Assembly (NCBI GenBank): GCA_002989075.1
Contig: PSQN01000006.1
Coordinates: 1,488,001 to 1,552,000, forward strand
Origin: Arthonia radiata
Taxonomy: Eukaryota; Ascomycota; Arthoniomycetes; Arthoniales; Arthoniaceae
DNA length: 64,000 nt
Reading direction: 5' to 3'
Part shown: positions 1 to 10,374 of the stretch, piece after piece
Position numbering within the stretch: position 1 is the first letter of the stretch
Layout: every line of letters starts with the position of its first letter
Made by a program: the position numbers and the translations under genes
Notes under the pieces: model-generated
Told to the model about the DNA's origin: nothing
Databases searched by the model: none
The model's input: only the letters and a program-made list of their open reading frames with translations

Positions 1-145
1 GGCACTGCGGGGTCGACAGTGTGAAGGACTGAGCGTTCTCGGTGTTGACAAGCTCCTTGTGAACATCGAGGGGCGCTTGAACAAGGATAGAGTGTCGCCA
101 CGAGACACCTTCCACTAAGGCGAAGAGACCGAGCAATCTATCGCT
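1..145 (-). CDS. Possible exon of a gene running off the left edge
   Basis: Read on the minus strand this stretch is open to the window edge and encodes a protein-like sequence with an ALVEGVSWRHSI core followed by QAPLDVHKELVN. A plausible splice acceptor (TGAGCCTCAG) lies just before it near position 146. I do not recognise the family. The rest of the gene would lie left of the window, so neither start nor stop is visible. It could be chance reading frame, hence the low confidence. Confidence 0.3.
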
Positions 146-620
146 CTGAGGCTCAGCACAAGAGCGACGTAGGAGGTGTTATCCGCGTGATAGGTCCCAA
201 AGACTCCGCCGATACGCAAGTCACAGACGTAACGATATTGCATTCGTCTGCTTGACGAAGCTCATGAACCTATCGAGAATGTCATGATCAAAGATACCCA
301 TTACTCGCCTACCTTTCCCGCAATGCCTGCTTTTTCTCCTCATGAAACTAGTGATCTGAGCTCAATGGCGGATATCATAGTCGCTGTCAGCCAAATCAAA
401 TGTGCAATGCTGCAAAAGCCCATGGCAGCTGGCCACGCGTGCCTGCCTTGGCTCTGCTTTCGAAGACCCACTTCTCAATGCGTGAGCTTGTTTTCCTTCT
501 GATGACGTACCTATAGTTGATCTGGAAAGTTACGCATACCTAGCCTACAAGCGACGACATCCTTATTCAGACGATTCACCGAGCCTGTAAACGAGCAAGG
601 ACCGAAAGATCATTGCAAAG
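146..620. other. Non-coding stretch upstream of the GH43 gene
   Basis: No reading frame here looks protein-like apart from short chance ORFs. It probably holds the promoter of the GH43 gene and perhaps the 5' part of the gene that leaves the window on the left. Confidence 0.4.
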
Positions 621-1858
621 ATGGCGTACAACAATGCAGTCATGACGCTAGCCCCGCATGGCACACCAGATCCATTCGTAGTCCACCGCAACGGGAAGTT
701 CTACTTGGTATGACTCGCGAGACAGAGCCTCAATCGAGAAGACTGCTGATTATGCTTTTATCTGCAGACATACACGACTGGCAATGACATCCAAATATGG
801 GAGTCCGACGACATCCAAGGCTTCATGTACACCAACAAGAAGATCATCATCTGGTAAGCATCGTAGATCTCCAAACGCCGCCAACCCCACCCCCAAACAC
901 ACGGTCGAAGCCTTGCAGATAAGCCAAACTCACACCCCACAGGCAACCCAAACCCGGCACCGAAAATGCCTGCGGCGTATGGGCCCCCGAGCTCCACGCC
1001 CTCAACGGCCGCTGGTGGCTTCTCTACAGCGCCGAAGTCGAAGGCCAAGGCAACAAGTCCCACCGTGCCTACCTGCTCGCCGGCCCGCCCGACAACACCG
1101 ATCCATGCATCGACCGCCACGAGCCAAACGCCTGGCAGGACATCGGCCACGTCCAGGGCATGCTGCGCGATCAATGGTGCATCGACGGCACATTCATCAC
1201 GCTCAATGGCGGCCTGTACATGGTGTATGCGGGCAGTGAACTCGGCGCTAATCTCGATACCTTCAACTACAGTAATTTGTACATCGTGGGCATGAAGGAC
1301 CCGACCACTGTGGCGACGGCGCCACCAATCGTCATCTCGAAACCGACGCATAGTTGGGAATGGGAGGGAAATACGGGCGTGAACGAGGGTCCACAGTGGC
1401 TCGAAGCGCCGAATGGATCGTGGAGTGGACTCGTCATCTCCGCGAGCGGTACCTGGTGTCAGAATTACAAGATGGTGCTGCTGCAGTACCTTGGCGGCGA
1501 TCCTCTCAACCCCAACTCATGGCGCAAAGACAACAAGCCGTTCCTTGTCAGCGCGAAGGGGCTTTATGGGCCTTACGCGCCGGGGCATGGCAACACTCTC
1601 AACCTTAATGGCGAAACGTATCAGTTCTTCCATGCTACGGATAATCCGACGGATGGTATGGAGAATCGAAAGGGCAGATGTCAGAGAATCAACTGGACAA
1701 CAAGTGGCCCGGACATGGGCGGCCATGTGGGCATCTTGGTGCCTGATATGCAGAGCTTCATGGCCGGTCCGAGTGTCGAACAGCAGAAGAAGGGGAATAC
1801 GAAGGGGTTCGCGAAGGACTTCAAGGCTGGGTATAAGAAGTATACTTCTGGGTGGTAG
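621..1858 (+). CDS. Glycoside hydrolase family 43 (arabinanase/arabinofuranosidase/xylosidase type)
   Basis: Three exons (621-707, 768-853, 943-1858) give 362 residues. The five-bladed propeller signature of GH43 is visible: HGTPDP with the likely catalytic base Asp17, WAPELH at 71-76, CIDGTF with the likely pKa-modulating Asp139, and NEGP with the likely acid Glu206. Such enzymes remove arabinose or xylose from plant hemicellulose and pectin side chains. The reading frame continues cleanly across both introns (60 and 89 nt). No signal peptide is visible at this start; the protein begins MAYNNAVMTLAPHG. It may therefore act inside the cell on imported oligosaccharides, or a short upstream leader exon was missed. 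Substrate cannot be decided from sequence alone. Confidence 0.88.
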
Positions 1859-2130
1859 GGATCTGGCAGCAGTACATGCTGGTGCAAGTGACCTTGTGTA
1901 TTTCTTTGTTATTGAAGCCCTATGATTGTATGAGTTGGAAGAAACGAATTGAAACGGAAAATGATTCTCGTCTGGAATACATTGCTTGGCAAAATCTGGC
2001 AGCGCGCTTGGCACACTTGCCTATTTCGTGCAGGCTATTACCTCCACTTCAATGTTCTCCAACTTCGCGATTACATCTGCAATGAGAACCTGACCTTTTA
2101 TAACTCGCGAACTCTGACAGAGCCGCCGCT

Positions 2131-3171
2131 ATGGCACTAACAGACTACCTCGCGGCCAACTATCTCAACCCCTCCAATGCCTCCGACCCCTCCCAAAAGA
2201 AATCCAAAAAGCGCAAACGACACCACGACACCGCACCCGAAGTCTCCAACCTCACCATCGCCGACGATGACCCCGACTTCCCTCCCCTCACCGCCCTTTC
2301 CGACGACGACGAAGCCCCCGTCATTGCAGGCACGATCCAGAAGACCGCCCGCTTCAGCCGCTCGAACTTCAAATCCTCTGGCCCAAATGGGGTTGCGCAG
2401 CCCAGCAATACCAACGGAGTCAATGGAAACCAAAATGGCGAGCAAGACGCCGCCGACGCCATGATCGCCGAAGCAGAACGCGAACGAGTGAAAAGAGCAG
2501 AAGACGACGAAGACGAACCCACGCTCGTCGACGACGACGCGCGCATGGCGTCCGGCGCGCGCGCAGGCCTGCAATCCGCAGCCGCTGTATCCGCGGATCT
2601 GCGGAACCGACAAAAAGCCGAGCGCCGCCGCATGGAAGAGAGCTCGGATTTCCAGAAGGCGACGGCGGAGCAGACTGTGTATCGAGATGCGAGCGGGCGG
2701 GTCGTGAATATCGCGATGGCGCGGGCGGAGGCGCGGAAGGTGGAGGAGGAGAAGAAACGGCAAGAGGAGGATGCGAAGGCGGCATTGAGGGGGGAGGTAC
2801 AGGTACGGCAGGCGGAGGAGCGGAGGAGGGAGCTGGAGGACGCGAAGACGATGGGGGTCGCGAGGGGCGTGGATGATGAGGGGATGAACAGGGAACTGAA
2901 GAAACGGGGGCGGTGGGGCGATCCGATGGCGGGGTTGGTGAGGGTCAAGGAGCCCGAGGGGAGGGAGGCAGTAGGGAAGGAGGAGGGGAAGGGTGGCAAG
3001 GGAGGGAGGGTGTACAAAGGAGGCTTCGAAGCGAATCGATATGGGATTCGACCGGGGTGGCGGTGGGATGGTGTAGATCGTGGGAATGGGTTCGAGCGGA
3101 AGTGGTGGGCTGTGAGGAACGAGCGGGGACGGGTGCAAAAGCTGAAGCATCAGTGGGAGTATGACGAGTGA
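2131..3171 (+). CDS. BUD13: Pre-mRNA-splicing factor BUD13 (Cwc26)
   Basis: Single-exon gene of 346 residues. BUD13 is a subunit of the RES complex (with Pml1 and Snu17), which binds the activated spliceosome in the nucleus and helps splicing and nuclear retention of pre-mRNA. The family hallmark is at the C-terminus: NRYGIRPGWRWDGVDRGNGF from about residue 302, followed by WW and a lysine/arginine-rich end. The N-terminus opens MALTDYLAANYL, typical of the family, then a basic KKSKKRKRHH patch that may be a nuclear localisation signal. The middle (about 180-290) is a charged Arg/Glu-rich helix, probably coiled coil. Length is normal for fungal homologues. Start chosen as the first ATG, matching the conserved N-terminus. 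Confidence 0.93.
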   Translation: MALTDYLAANYLNPSNASDPSQKKSKKRKRHHDTAPEVSNLTIADDDPDFPPLTALSDDDEAPVIAGTIQKTARFSRSNFKSSGPNGVAQPSNTNGVNGNQNGEQDAADAMIAEAERERVKRAEDDEDEPTLVDDDARMASGARAGLQSAAAVSADLRNRQKAERRRMEESSDFQKATAEQTVYRDASGRVVNIAMARAEARKVEEEKKRQEEDAKAALRGEVQVRQAEERRRELEDAKTMGVARGVDDEGMNRELKKRGRWGDPMAGLVRVKEPEGREAVGKEEGKGGKGGRVYKGGFEANRYGIRPGWRWDGVDRGNGFERKWWAVRNERGRVQKLKHQWEYDE

Positions 3172-3966
3172 TGATGAAAATGAAGAGCAAATGACTTGTT
3201 TTGGTAATTGGAGCAACTGCAGCCTATCTGATAACAGTCGACGGCGCTATGCAAACTCTTTTTCGTTCTTTCCGTGTGCCTGAGCTGATGCTTGCTAGAT
3301 TTATCCGATGCCATGCAAGAGCCCATCGACAAGGTTTGCAGCTTTGTCTGCCTCATCATCACGATGACATTCCACTTGGGCTTGTTCGTTGAGGGAGACG
3401 ACCATCTCGTCAATGCTGAAAGGTAGCGGGATTGTGAAAGAGTACCCATTTCTGGGCCAGATCGTGAAATGATTGTTTCGGTCCTGATTCACCACTAATT
3501 CAGATGGCCAAAGGCAAGAGTCTGACTTTATGAGAAGCTCTCCCATGGCCTCAAAACCGCACAGCGTGCAGAAAGCAAGCAGATGCTACTGCAAACGACG
3601 AATTCGCCTCGCAAAAGCACATTTAAATCACTTTGGCAGTCAGTAGACACTTCAGCTGGCATCTTGAACACACCCGCTACGATACAGCAATCTGGTCTTC
3701 CACTTCAAACCGCCCACCCGGTCACTTCTGCCCGCAAACACACCTCCCACCGCACCAAGCGAGGCCCGCCACCATGGCGCGCTCTCACACTTTCCAACCT
3801 TACGTCAGCAAATGCCACAGTCCAACCACAATCTTTCCCAGCACGGTCCACCTGCGCCACCGGTCTACACTCTACTTGACTGCCTACATACCCTCACAGT
3901 CACTCTCACCCACTCGCGCCCTCCTACAGCAGACCCTCCTTCTCTTCTGGGTCCTTCTCAACCACA
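3172..3966. other. Intergenic, no gene recognised
   Basis: Short overlapping ORFs occur in several frames but none resembles a protein family or shows consistent splicing. The pyrimidine/CACC-rich stretch just before 3967 looks like a fungal promoter and 5' UTR. Confidence 0.4.
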
Positions 3967-4608
3967 ATGTCCACCGCCGGCTCTTCCTGCCCAACGGGCC
4001 TCCTCATCGACGCCCCTCCCGCTCCTCCACCACAGCAAGGTCCCCCTCCAGCCACCCCCACCCCCAACATCATGAACAGCAACCCCCTCCGCCATCTCAC
4101 GGACGGCCAGCGCGCCATCATCCAACATGGTTGGACGCTGCTGGTGTGGAAAGCGCAACAGCAATTGGTCAAGGTCGTTCGAGGTGCGGCGGTTGCGAAT
4201 TATACCAACGCGTGGGTACTGTGGTGGGTGAGTACAATTTTCCACAATTACTCAGACAGTGTGGTTGCTGTTCATTCTGGACGCGTCCGGCTGACAACTG
4301 AAAAGGAGCAGGATCTGGGACTGTCGCTTGCGGTGAAAGATCGTCTTGGGATTGAGAGGCCTAATGTTTATGGCGAAGAGACGGTGTTCCCGGATGATTG
4401 TTTGGAGGAATTTGTGCATGAGATGGCGCGGTTGATGGAAGATGTTATGGTAAGGGAGGGAGTGTGCGCTGTGGCCGCGAGGATGGGTGGACTGTGGGAG
4501 GGGAAGATGAATGCTTGTGTGATTGAGATGGTGAAGGCGAGTGAGGAGTTGCGGAGGGCGGCGGAGGAGAGGAAGGAGAGGGAGAGCAAGAGTGTGGGCG
4601 GGTGGTGA
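3967..4608 (+). CDS. Hypothetical protein, helical, with one probable in-frame intron
   Basis: The frame is open for 213 residues from an ATG in a good context (CACAATGTC). The N-terminus is Pro-rich. After residue about 37 the sequence becomes helical and charged, ending in an Arg/Glu/Lys helix (EELRRAAEERKERESK). At 4228-4305 there is a 78-nt segment with GTGAGT donor, a CTGAC branch site and AAAAG acceptor. It is a multiple of three without stops, so both spliced (187 residues) and retained (213 residues) forms would be translatable; removal joins YTNAWVLWW to EQDLGLSLAVKDRLG. I do not recognise a family or a function. Confidence 0.55.
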   Translation: MSTAGSSCPTGLLIDAPPAPPPQQGPPPATPTPNIMNSNPLRHLTDGQRAIIQHGWTLLVWKAQQQLVKVVRGAAVANYTNAWVLWWVSTIFHNYSDSVVAVHSGRVRLTTEKEQDLGLSLAVKDRLGIERPNVYGEETVFPDDCLEEFVHEMARLMEDVMVREGVCAVAARMGGLWEGKMNACVIEMVKASEELRRAAEERKERESKSVGGW

Positions 4609-6081
4609 TTGTTCGATGATGGACTAGGATGACAGACAAGGACAGTACTTCGACAGCAAGCACAGCCAGAGAGGGAGAGTATGGATACAGAAAAGAGATT
4701 ATACAGGTCTAACGAGCGGCGGTGAACACTGATACACCGTGTTCAACGGTCATGAAAAACACTAGAGCGATGGCGCTGGCGTGATTTGCCGTTGTGCAAA
4801 GCGATAAGATACCACGGAACCGCTGTGAAAGTGGTCGTGTCTGCGCATACATCCACCATACCTCCGATGTACAGTCACAGCGTGCACGACCTGCATCAGA
4901 AATCCGATGAAGTGGAAAACACCGCAGTATTCCGGCGTAGTTGAAGAGTTTCAACGCCAACGACTGATGTCCACGTCGTGCAAAGCTGCAAGCGTCATAT
5001 GGATTCGGGGATTAAAGCCGCGGATTCAATTTGGGAGATCGATTCCTTGATCTCCATCACGCCAATGTGACCATCTTCCATTCCGTCTTCCGTTTCAGCA
5101 TAGACTGAGTACATCGTGTGGCATCTAATACGGGCGCAGATGCAAATGAAATCACCCTCTTTCAATAGCTATACAATACCCGCATGAGCTTTTGTTTCTT
5201 TCTAGCGCTGCAATTGCAGCTTGTTGTCGCCGCGAAAGGCACTCGATTTCACCACTCAAGTTGAGGGCAGTCTAACGCCCCACACAGAAGTCCATGCTTA
5301 CCGTTTCCTGTAGTAACGGATAAAATTCCTACACACTGCACGGTCAGGCCATAACACCTGTCATCACCGACTCAAGTACCTCTCCTGTATCGCAGGTCGA
5401 GGCGGACCCAGAATAGGTGGATAGGAAGGACCCTCGCCGTGAAAGAATCTCAGAGCTGCTGAGCGTGCAAGAATCGATGACTGAACGGCAGCACAGTACT
5501 CTGAATCGGTATGTGGGACTCGAGTGTTTTCCCCCATCCCGCGATTCCTGGCTCCCGCTACCTCCGCAATGGAAGAGGCCGCGAATACGAGTCCGACCTG
5601 CCGTCAGGACCTTTACCGGTCTTCTTCTAGCCCAGGCATCCATCATATCATTACTGTGGTGAGTATGGCAACATCCGCGGCTCTGGGGTTGACGCAAGCA
5701 CAATTGCGTGTGAATTTGCTGTGAATATCAGAGGACCGCGTGTTGTTCCGAGCGTTTGCGGCATTCCGTTCGTGCGTTTTCTTTCCTAGCACCTCGCTGT
5801 TGATATACCACCAGTATAATCTACACCTACCTCTCACCCAAAGACAAAAGCTAGAACTAAGACAACTGGGGCAACAGCGACTCCATTGGCACGCGGTTAG
5901 GAATGAAGAACAGGCCTCCACAATCGCGCTAATCTGATGACTAGCTGGAGGGACAAAAGAAAAGACGAAGCAAGACGTGCGAGGTCAAGATAGAAAAAAT
6001 CAGACGAACGCATTGCGCGCAGGCTGCACGACACCGGTAGGTTTCCTACTCTTACAATAAGTTCGTCGCAGTCATTCACTT
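4609..6081. other. Intergenic, no supported gene
   Basis: No family-like reading frame was found on either strand. A short ORF around 5571-5660 (beginning MEEAANTSPTC) ends at a consensus GTGAGT, so a small unrecognised spliced gene is possible, but no matching downstream exon could be established. Confidence 0.35.
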
Positions 6082-6864
6082 TTATTCATTGTCTCCATCA
6101 TCCTCTCCTTCATTGTCTCCATCATCCTCCCACCTCCACACCCACCCCACGCACTCACCGCCCCTGTCATCCAAAAACTCAACGTGGCACGCCGCCTCCC
6201 CAAACAGCGCTCCATCCGCATTGCAGTACGCTTCCAGCCGCTCCGCCCCATCGCCTTCCACACCCACCGCGTAACCCGCCACCACATCCCCTGTCGTACC
6301 ATCGTGCAGCGCCTTGTCCGGCCCACGCTCGGTGGGTTGATCAGTCAGCCGGTAACCGACGATGCGTGCGCGTCGGAGTGCTGGGGCGCTGGCACGGCCT
6401 AGCACGGAAGCGAGTGTGGTCGGGTTGGTGATAGAGCCGTAGAAGAAGTAGGTGGTCGAGCGGCGGGAGGGTGTTTGATCCGTGGAGAGCGCGTGCGTGG
6501 ACTCGGAGTGAGGAGGCTGGGGCGTGGCGGAGGCGGCGTCTGAGGGGAGGGTGGGCTGCGAGAGGCGCTCGTGCTCGGAGTCGCGCCTGCGAAGGTAGTC
6601 GTGGGGCGCGGATTGGAGTTTGCGAATGTAGTTGGAGGTATCGGAGGCATTGTTCGCTTCGCATTCATCGTCGTTCTCGCTATCACGCGGGTAGGACATG
6701 TCAGAGTGGGTGGGTGATCGAGAAGAAGATTCTGCGGTGTGCGAGTGCCGCGGGACGTACGGGGTGGGAGGGGCGTTGCTGCTGGGATCTGATGCGCCGG
6801 TGGTATGCTGTCCGTGCGCTCGTGAGCGATGTGAGGGTTTCCATTTGGTGAGTTTGCTGAGCAT
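6082..6864 (-). CDS. AIG2-like / gamma-glutamylcyclotransferase-fold protein
   Basis: Single exon, 260 residues. Residues 1-135 are low-complexity (Ser, His, Asp, Arg) and probably disordered. From about 138 the AIG2/GGCT barrel begins: FFYGSITNP (140-148) matches the family's F-x-YG-[ST]-x-x-[DN]-P substrate loop, followed by LASVLG, ALRRARIVGYRL and the C-terminal GWVWRW strand. In active members a Glu in a YE-[GT] motif acts as acid/base. Here the aligned stretch reads EAYCNADG, so that Glu seems replaced by Cys, which may mean altered or lost catalysis. The protein ends in an acidic duplicated EDDGDNE tail encoded by a 24-nt repeat. It lies 1.2 kb from the amidoligase-family gene and in opposite orientation, with the two genes diverging. 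Confidence 0.75.
   Translation of the reverse strand: MLSKLTKWKPSHRSRAHGQHTTGASDPSSNAPPTPYVPRHSHTAESSSRSPTHSDMSYPRDSENDDECEANNASDTSNYIRKLQSAPHDYLRRRDSEHERLSQPTLPSDAASATPQPPHSESTHALSTDQTPSRRSTTYFFYGSITNPTTLASVLGRASAPALRRARIVGYRLTDQPTERGPDKALHDGTTGDVVAGYAVGVEGDGAERLEAYCNADGALFGEAACHVEFLDDRGGECVGWVWRWEDDGDNEGEDDGDNE
6085..6131. repeat. 24-bp tandem repeat, two copies
   Basis: Two head-to-tail copies of a 24-bp unit (TTCATTGTCTCCATCATCCT plus 4 nt) at 6085-6108 and 6109-6131. They encode the duplicated acidic EDDGDNE ending of the AIG2-like protein. Confidence 0.85.
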
Positions 6865-8032
6865 ACTTGAGGATTGACTGTCTACAGGAGCAAATATGAG
6901 TGCATCGATGTAACGGTCTGCTCTGCAGCAATCTGTTCCCGCGAGTAGGTGGTGTAAAAATACTCGAGAAATGTTGCAATAACAGCGTAGGGTCTGGTGA
7001 GTGACAAGGTTAGCGGCTTAGCGGGTGAAGTGGCAGGGGCCGAGAATGCGGCCGCTTGACGGCTGACCAGGTAAGCGGGCAAGATCGGCCGACAACTTCA
7101 GCACACTTTACAGTAAGACTCCCGTGCGGATGGGTTCTTGGTGGATTGGCCCCAAAGTTAATCAGATACTGAGTATCTGGTGACAAAACGGCTAGGCCTG
7201 GAAGCTAACCCCTTTGCAGGCGGAGGGTATATAAAGAAGCTTTGTACGGAGTACCATGAATGAGGTGGCTGCCGCGGCTTTTGTTGGTAAGCTTCAGAGT
7301 TGGCGATGAGTCAGGTCATTCAGTCCGGATTCCTTAGCCAGGTCGATCCTCGGGTGGATCAGTCCGCCTCTGAAGCCTGTGCGGATCAGTTCAGGTTAAC
7401 ATTCCGTCTGGTAAGCTCCGCGTTAGATTCCAATTTGCGCGCGCGTAACGTCGTCATTGCCTCTGGACACGAAGCAAAATGCTGCGCACTCGACATCACA
7501 GGCCCTGTAGAAAGCACATGTGAGAGATGTCGGCGCGACCTGGCCTCCGAAAGCGATCGAAAGATGCCCCCCGTCCGCCGACGTCTTCACGCTGACCCAA
7601 CATCTTCAATCTGAGTCAAGGCTCCACAGTGTTGCACGCCTGCGCGTCAGACGTGCTTAGGTCGTCTTCCGTCGTGCGACACGAGGAGAGGACAAGTTGG
7701 CACGACGTCGTTGCGCACTCAGTGTGGCTCTCGCCCTTGCCAGGATTGGCAATACTGGCATTGGACAAGTTTTCACAATTTGATAACGCACATTGCGATT
7801 GTTGTGCCGGTGTTTTAAGGTGGTTGCTGTAGTCGCTGGTATATACGTAAACGCTGTGCTGTGACTAGTGTGACGCAAGTCTGTTGTTTCCTATGTCTCT
7901 TTGGGGTGCAAGGGCTTATACGTTGTTGGTCTACACTGCCTGCATACTCGTGGGCAAAGTTTACGTCCTCCATGATGGTCATTTCATGAGGCGGGTTTTA
8001 TCTGTATACTGCGAATTAGCGTCCTTGCCATC
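6865..8032. other. Divergent promoter region between AIG2-like gene and amidoligase
   Basis: This 1.2-kb stretch carries upstream sequences of both flanking genes. A TATATAAAG box is at 7228-7236 and is followed by an ATG at 7256 (MNEVAAAAFV, then a possible GTAAGC donor). A small unrecognised plus-strand gene could therefore start here, but I could not assemble one. Nothing else stands out. Confidence 0.35.
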
Positions 8033-9851
8033 ATGAATTTCTGGGACATGTTCTCCTCAAACACTGAAGTCGAGCTACCAATAAGACGTCGTCACTCACG
8101 TCACTCACATCGACAACATCGGCAGCCAAGCTCTTACACGTCGGATCTCGACCCCACATTTGAGTACGACGAGGAGTTTCCTAGACTCTCGACACCACGC
8201 AGTAGCCGGCATGAGCCTCGTCGGGCGTTCGGGTCGTACCAGTACTACGAGCCAACAACCCAGCAATATCCATCTAGTGGGCATCAGCAGTCGCCCTCCG
8301 TTGATTATGTTTACCGACAACCAACCTCCTACTTACAAGAAGCGTGGCACGTACCCGTACATAAACATCCCTTCAAAAAGGTCAAACGAGTTGCTACGAG
8401 AATAGTCCATCCCCAACAAATTTATCCTCTAGCGACGAATGTAGAATTAACAAGCAACGTTCCCGGTGGCACAATCTTTTCCGTGGGATTGGAGTTTGAG
8501 CTTCTTCTCATCCCTCGGAGGGCATCGGGACTCACCGCTCACTTCCGAAGTAGCTTCGCTAGGAAGCTAGTCGACGCACACAACGCTTGGGTACGCTGCT
8601 AGTACGTTGGTCCGACCACGCGCGATAGCTGACGCAGCCAATCGTGTAGGTGACCGAGCATGCAGACCACTACATGAAGATGAATGATCACATCAATGGA
8701 CACTCCAGGAACACATATGTGCGTTGGTCCTTGGAGAACGACGGGTCGCTCAGATCGTCAGGGAACCAGAGTAAGTTCTCAACACACACAGATCCCTGTC
8801 TCCTAGCCAGGCTGAAAGACTGGGTTTTGGGGTTGATAGCTGACAGAGGGTGGCGTGCGTAGGGGGCGTCGAAATTGTTTCGCCCGTGTTTCGGGCCTTT
8901 CCCAACTCCAAATGGCGACTTCAGCTGAGGGCTACTTGGGACTTCCTCGACTTGCACTATATTATCAAGCGCGATCAACACTGCAGCACTCACGTGCACG
9001 TATCGCTGCCGGTAAGTCTGATGTTCTGTTGTTGACGCAACATGACCTCAAATGTGCTCACAATAGGCACTAGGGCGGGTATCGGCTGAATGGCTTGATC
9101 CGTGTTGCACAAGCCGTCATTCATTTCGAACCAGCCCTTGAGGCATTGGTGCCGAAAAGTCGTGGAGGCCACAAGTATTACGCTCGTAGCAATTGTGGGT
9201 GATCGAGAAGTCATCGCCCAGAAATCTAGAACGTTCTGACGAGGCTGTAGGGCTGAACAATCCTAATTTTTACAAAAATGAGAGATCTCGCAGGCAAGCA
9301 ATGGATAACATCGCAGCCTGCGGTTCCGTGGGTGTGTTGATCAGACTGATGAATCCGAATTGTAAGTATTACGGTTTCAACTTCAAGCACGTCGATGCGG
9401 ATTCCGACATTGGCACGATCGAGTTCCGACGGGGATTGGCCACCAACTCACGGGGCGGGGCGTTGAAATGGGCTGAAGTTGCTTCCTCGTTTATCTACGC
9501 GGCGTACAGAGCCCAAACTAGACAGGTAAGACATTCGCACGCCTAGAGGATGTGAGGCAGAGCTTTCGGCTTTTAGTTCAAACCGCTGACTTTGCTCGGT
9601 TTACACAGGATATCACCTCATACGCTGCCAATTGCGGTGGCCTGCAAGACTTTCTCAAGGCGGCGAATCTGCCACAAGGGCCGGGCAAATTCATGGAAAG
9701 ACATCTCGAAGGATTTTTCCGAGGCAAAGCTCGAAATCTAAGAGCCTCTCCTGGTATCATGGCCCAAGGTTATAATTCAGGCGAGACTCCCAGCCAGCGC
9801 GACAAGGAGAAAATGCGTCGGATGTTGGAGCGAGACCAAAGTTATAGATAA
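8033..9851 (+). CDS. Putative amidoligase (Amidoligase_2, glutamine-synthetase-like COOH-NH2 ligase fold)
   Basis: Six exons (8033-8590, 8650-8770, 8863-9011, 9074-9194, 9251-9525, 9609-9851) give 488 residues in one frame. Residues 1-140 are disordered and rich in Ser, Arg, His and Gln. The amidoligase core follows: VGLEFELL with Glu154 and Glu156 (expected metal ligands), RWSLENDGSL (about 211-219), GVEIVSP (228-234), THVHVSL with His270 and His272, PKSRGG (302-307) and TIEFRRG with Glu373/Arg375. All landmark motifs of the family are present, so it is probably active. Family members are predicted to use ATP to form amide or isopeptide bonds, possibly peptide tags. Genes on both sides encode AIG2/GGCT-fold proteins, the same partnership described for bacterial relatives. 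Substrate is unknown. The exon 4/5 junction (GTGGGT donor) is the least certain. Confidence 0.8.
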
Positions 9852-10374
9852 GGGTCGAGGGTTTTCCAGGCTGGGTGAAACTGGGTATGCAATTATGTTA
9901 CCACTTTTGGAAATTAATTCTTCTCTTCGCGACCGAGGACCATGCACAACATTCATGCAGCAAGTGTTTTCGATAGTGACGAGCTTCCTTGCACATCGTA
10001 TAAGCCAGCCCGTGAGAGCTTGACAGGCTTCTAATCATTAGTATCTACCGGATATCTGATAAAAGATGTGTATACCTTGACTTTTCAGGTGTTAGAGAGA
10101 CATAGTCAATATATAACATGGGCACACAGCATATGATGTCAAGGTCCAAAGAGGCCGCTCTTCATCAAGGCCCGCGATGACAGATCCAACATAGCACCGA
10201 GCTTGCAGAGAGGGTAGCTTCCGTCTACCAATGTTTCATAGACTTTGAGACGCGCAATGGGCATGCACCAAGGAGGAAGACAGACGTGGCTTGCAGACTG
10301 GCATTGCCGGCATTGCTATCAAACTCATTCTCATCTTGTAATTTGCCGCTAATCAAACCCAGCCGTGGACCTTA
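9852..10374. other. Intergenic between convergent amidoligase and GGCT genes
   Basis: Contains the 3' ends and terminators of two convergent genes. AT-rich patches, for example near 10060-10110, fit polyadenylation regions. No gene is seen. Confidence 0.4.

Noticed and set aside
758-1351. Long minus-strand ORF opposite the GH43 gene
   Set aside because: It is a shadow of the GH43 coding frame with no family resemblance, while the plus strand has all the GH43 catalytic motifs.
2137-3216. 359-residue minus-strand ORF opposite BUD13
   Set aside because: Pro/Leu-rich antisense reading of a charged repeat region; BUD13 on the plus strand is unambiguous.
7228-7614. TATA box plus ORF at 7300-7614 as a separate gene
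   Set aside because: No coherent splice from the 7256 ATG and no family-like sequence; kept only as a note in the intergenic entry.
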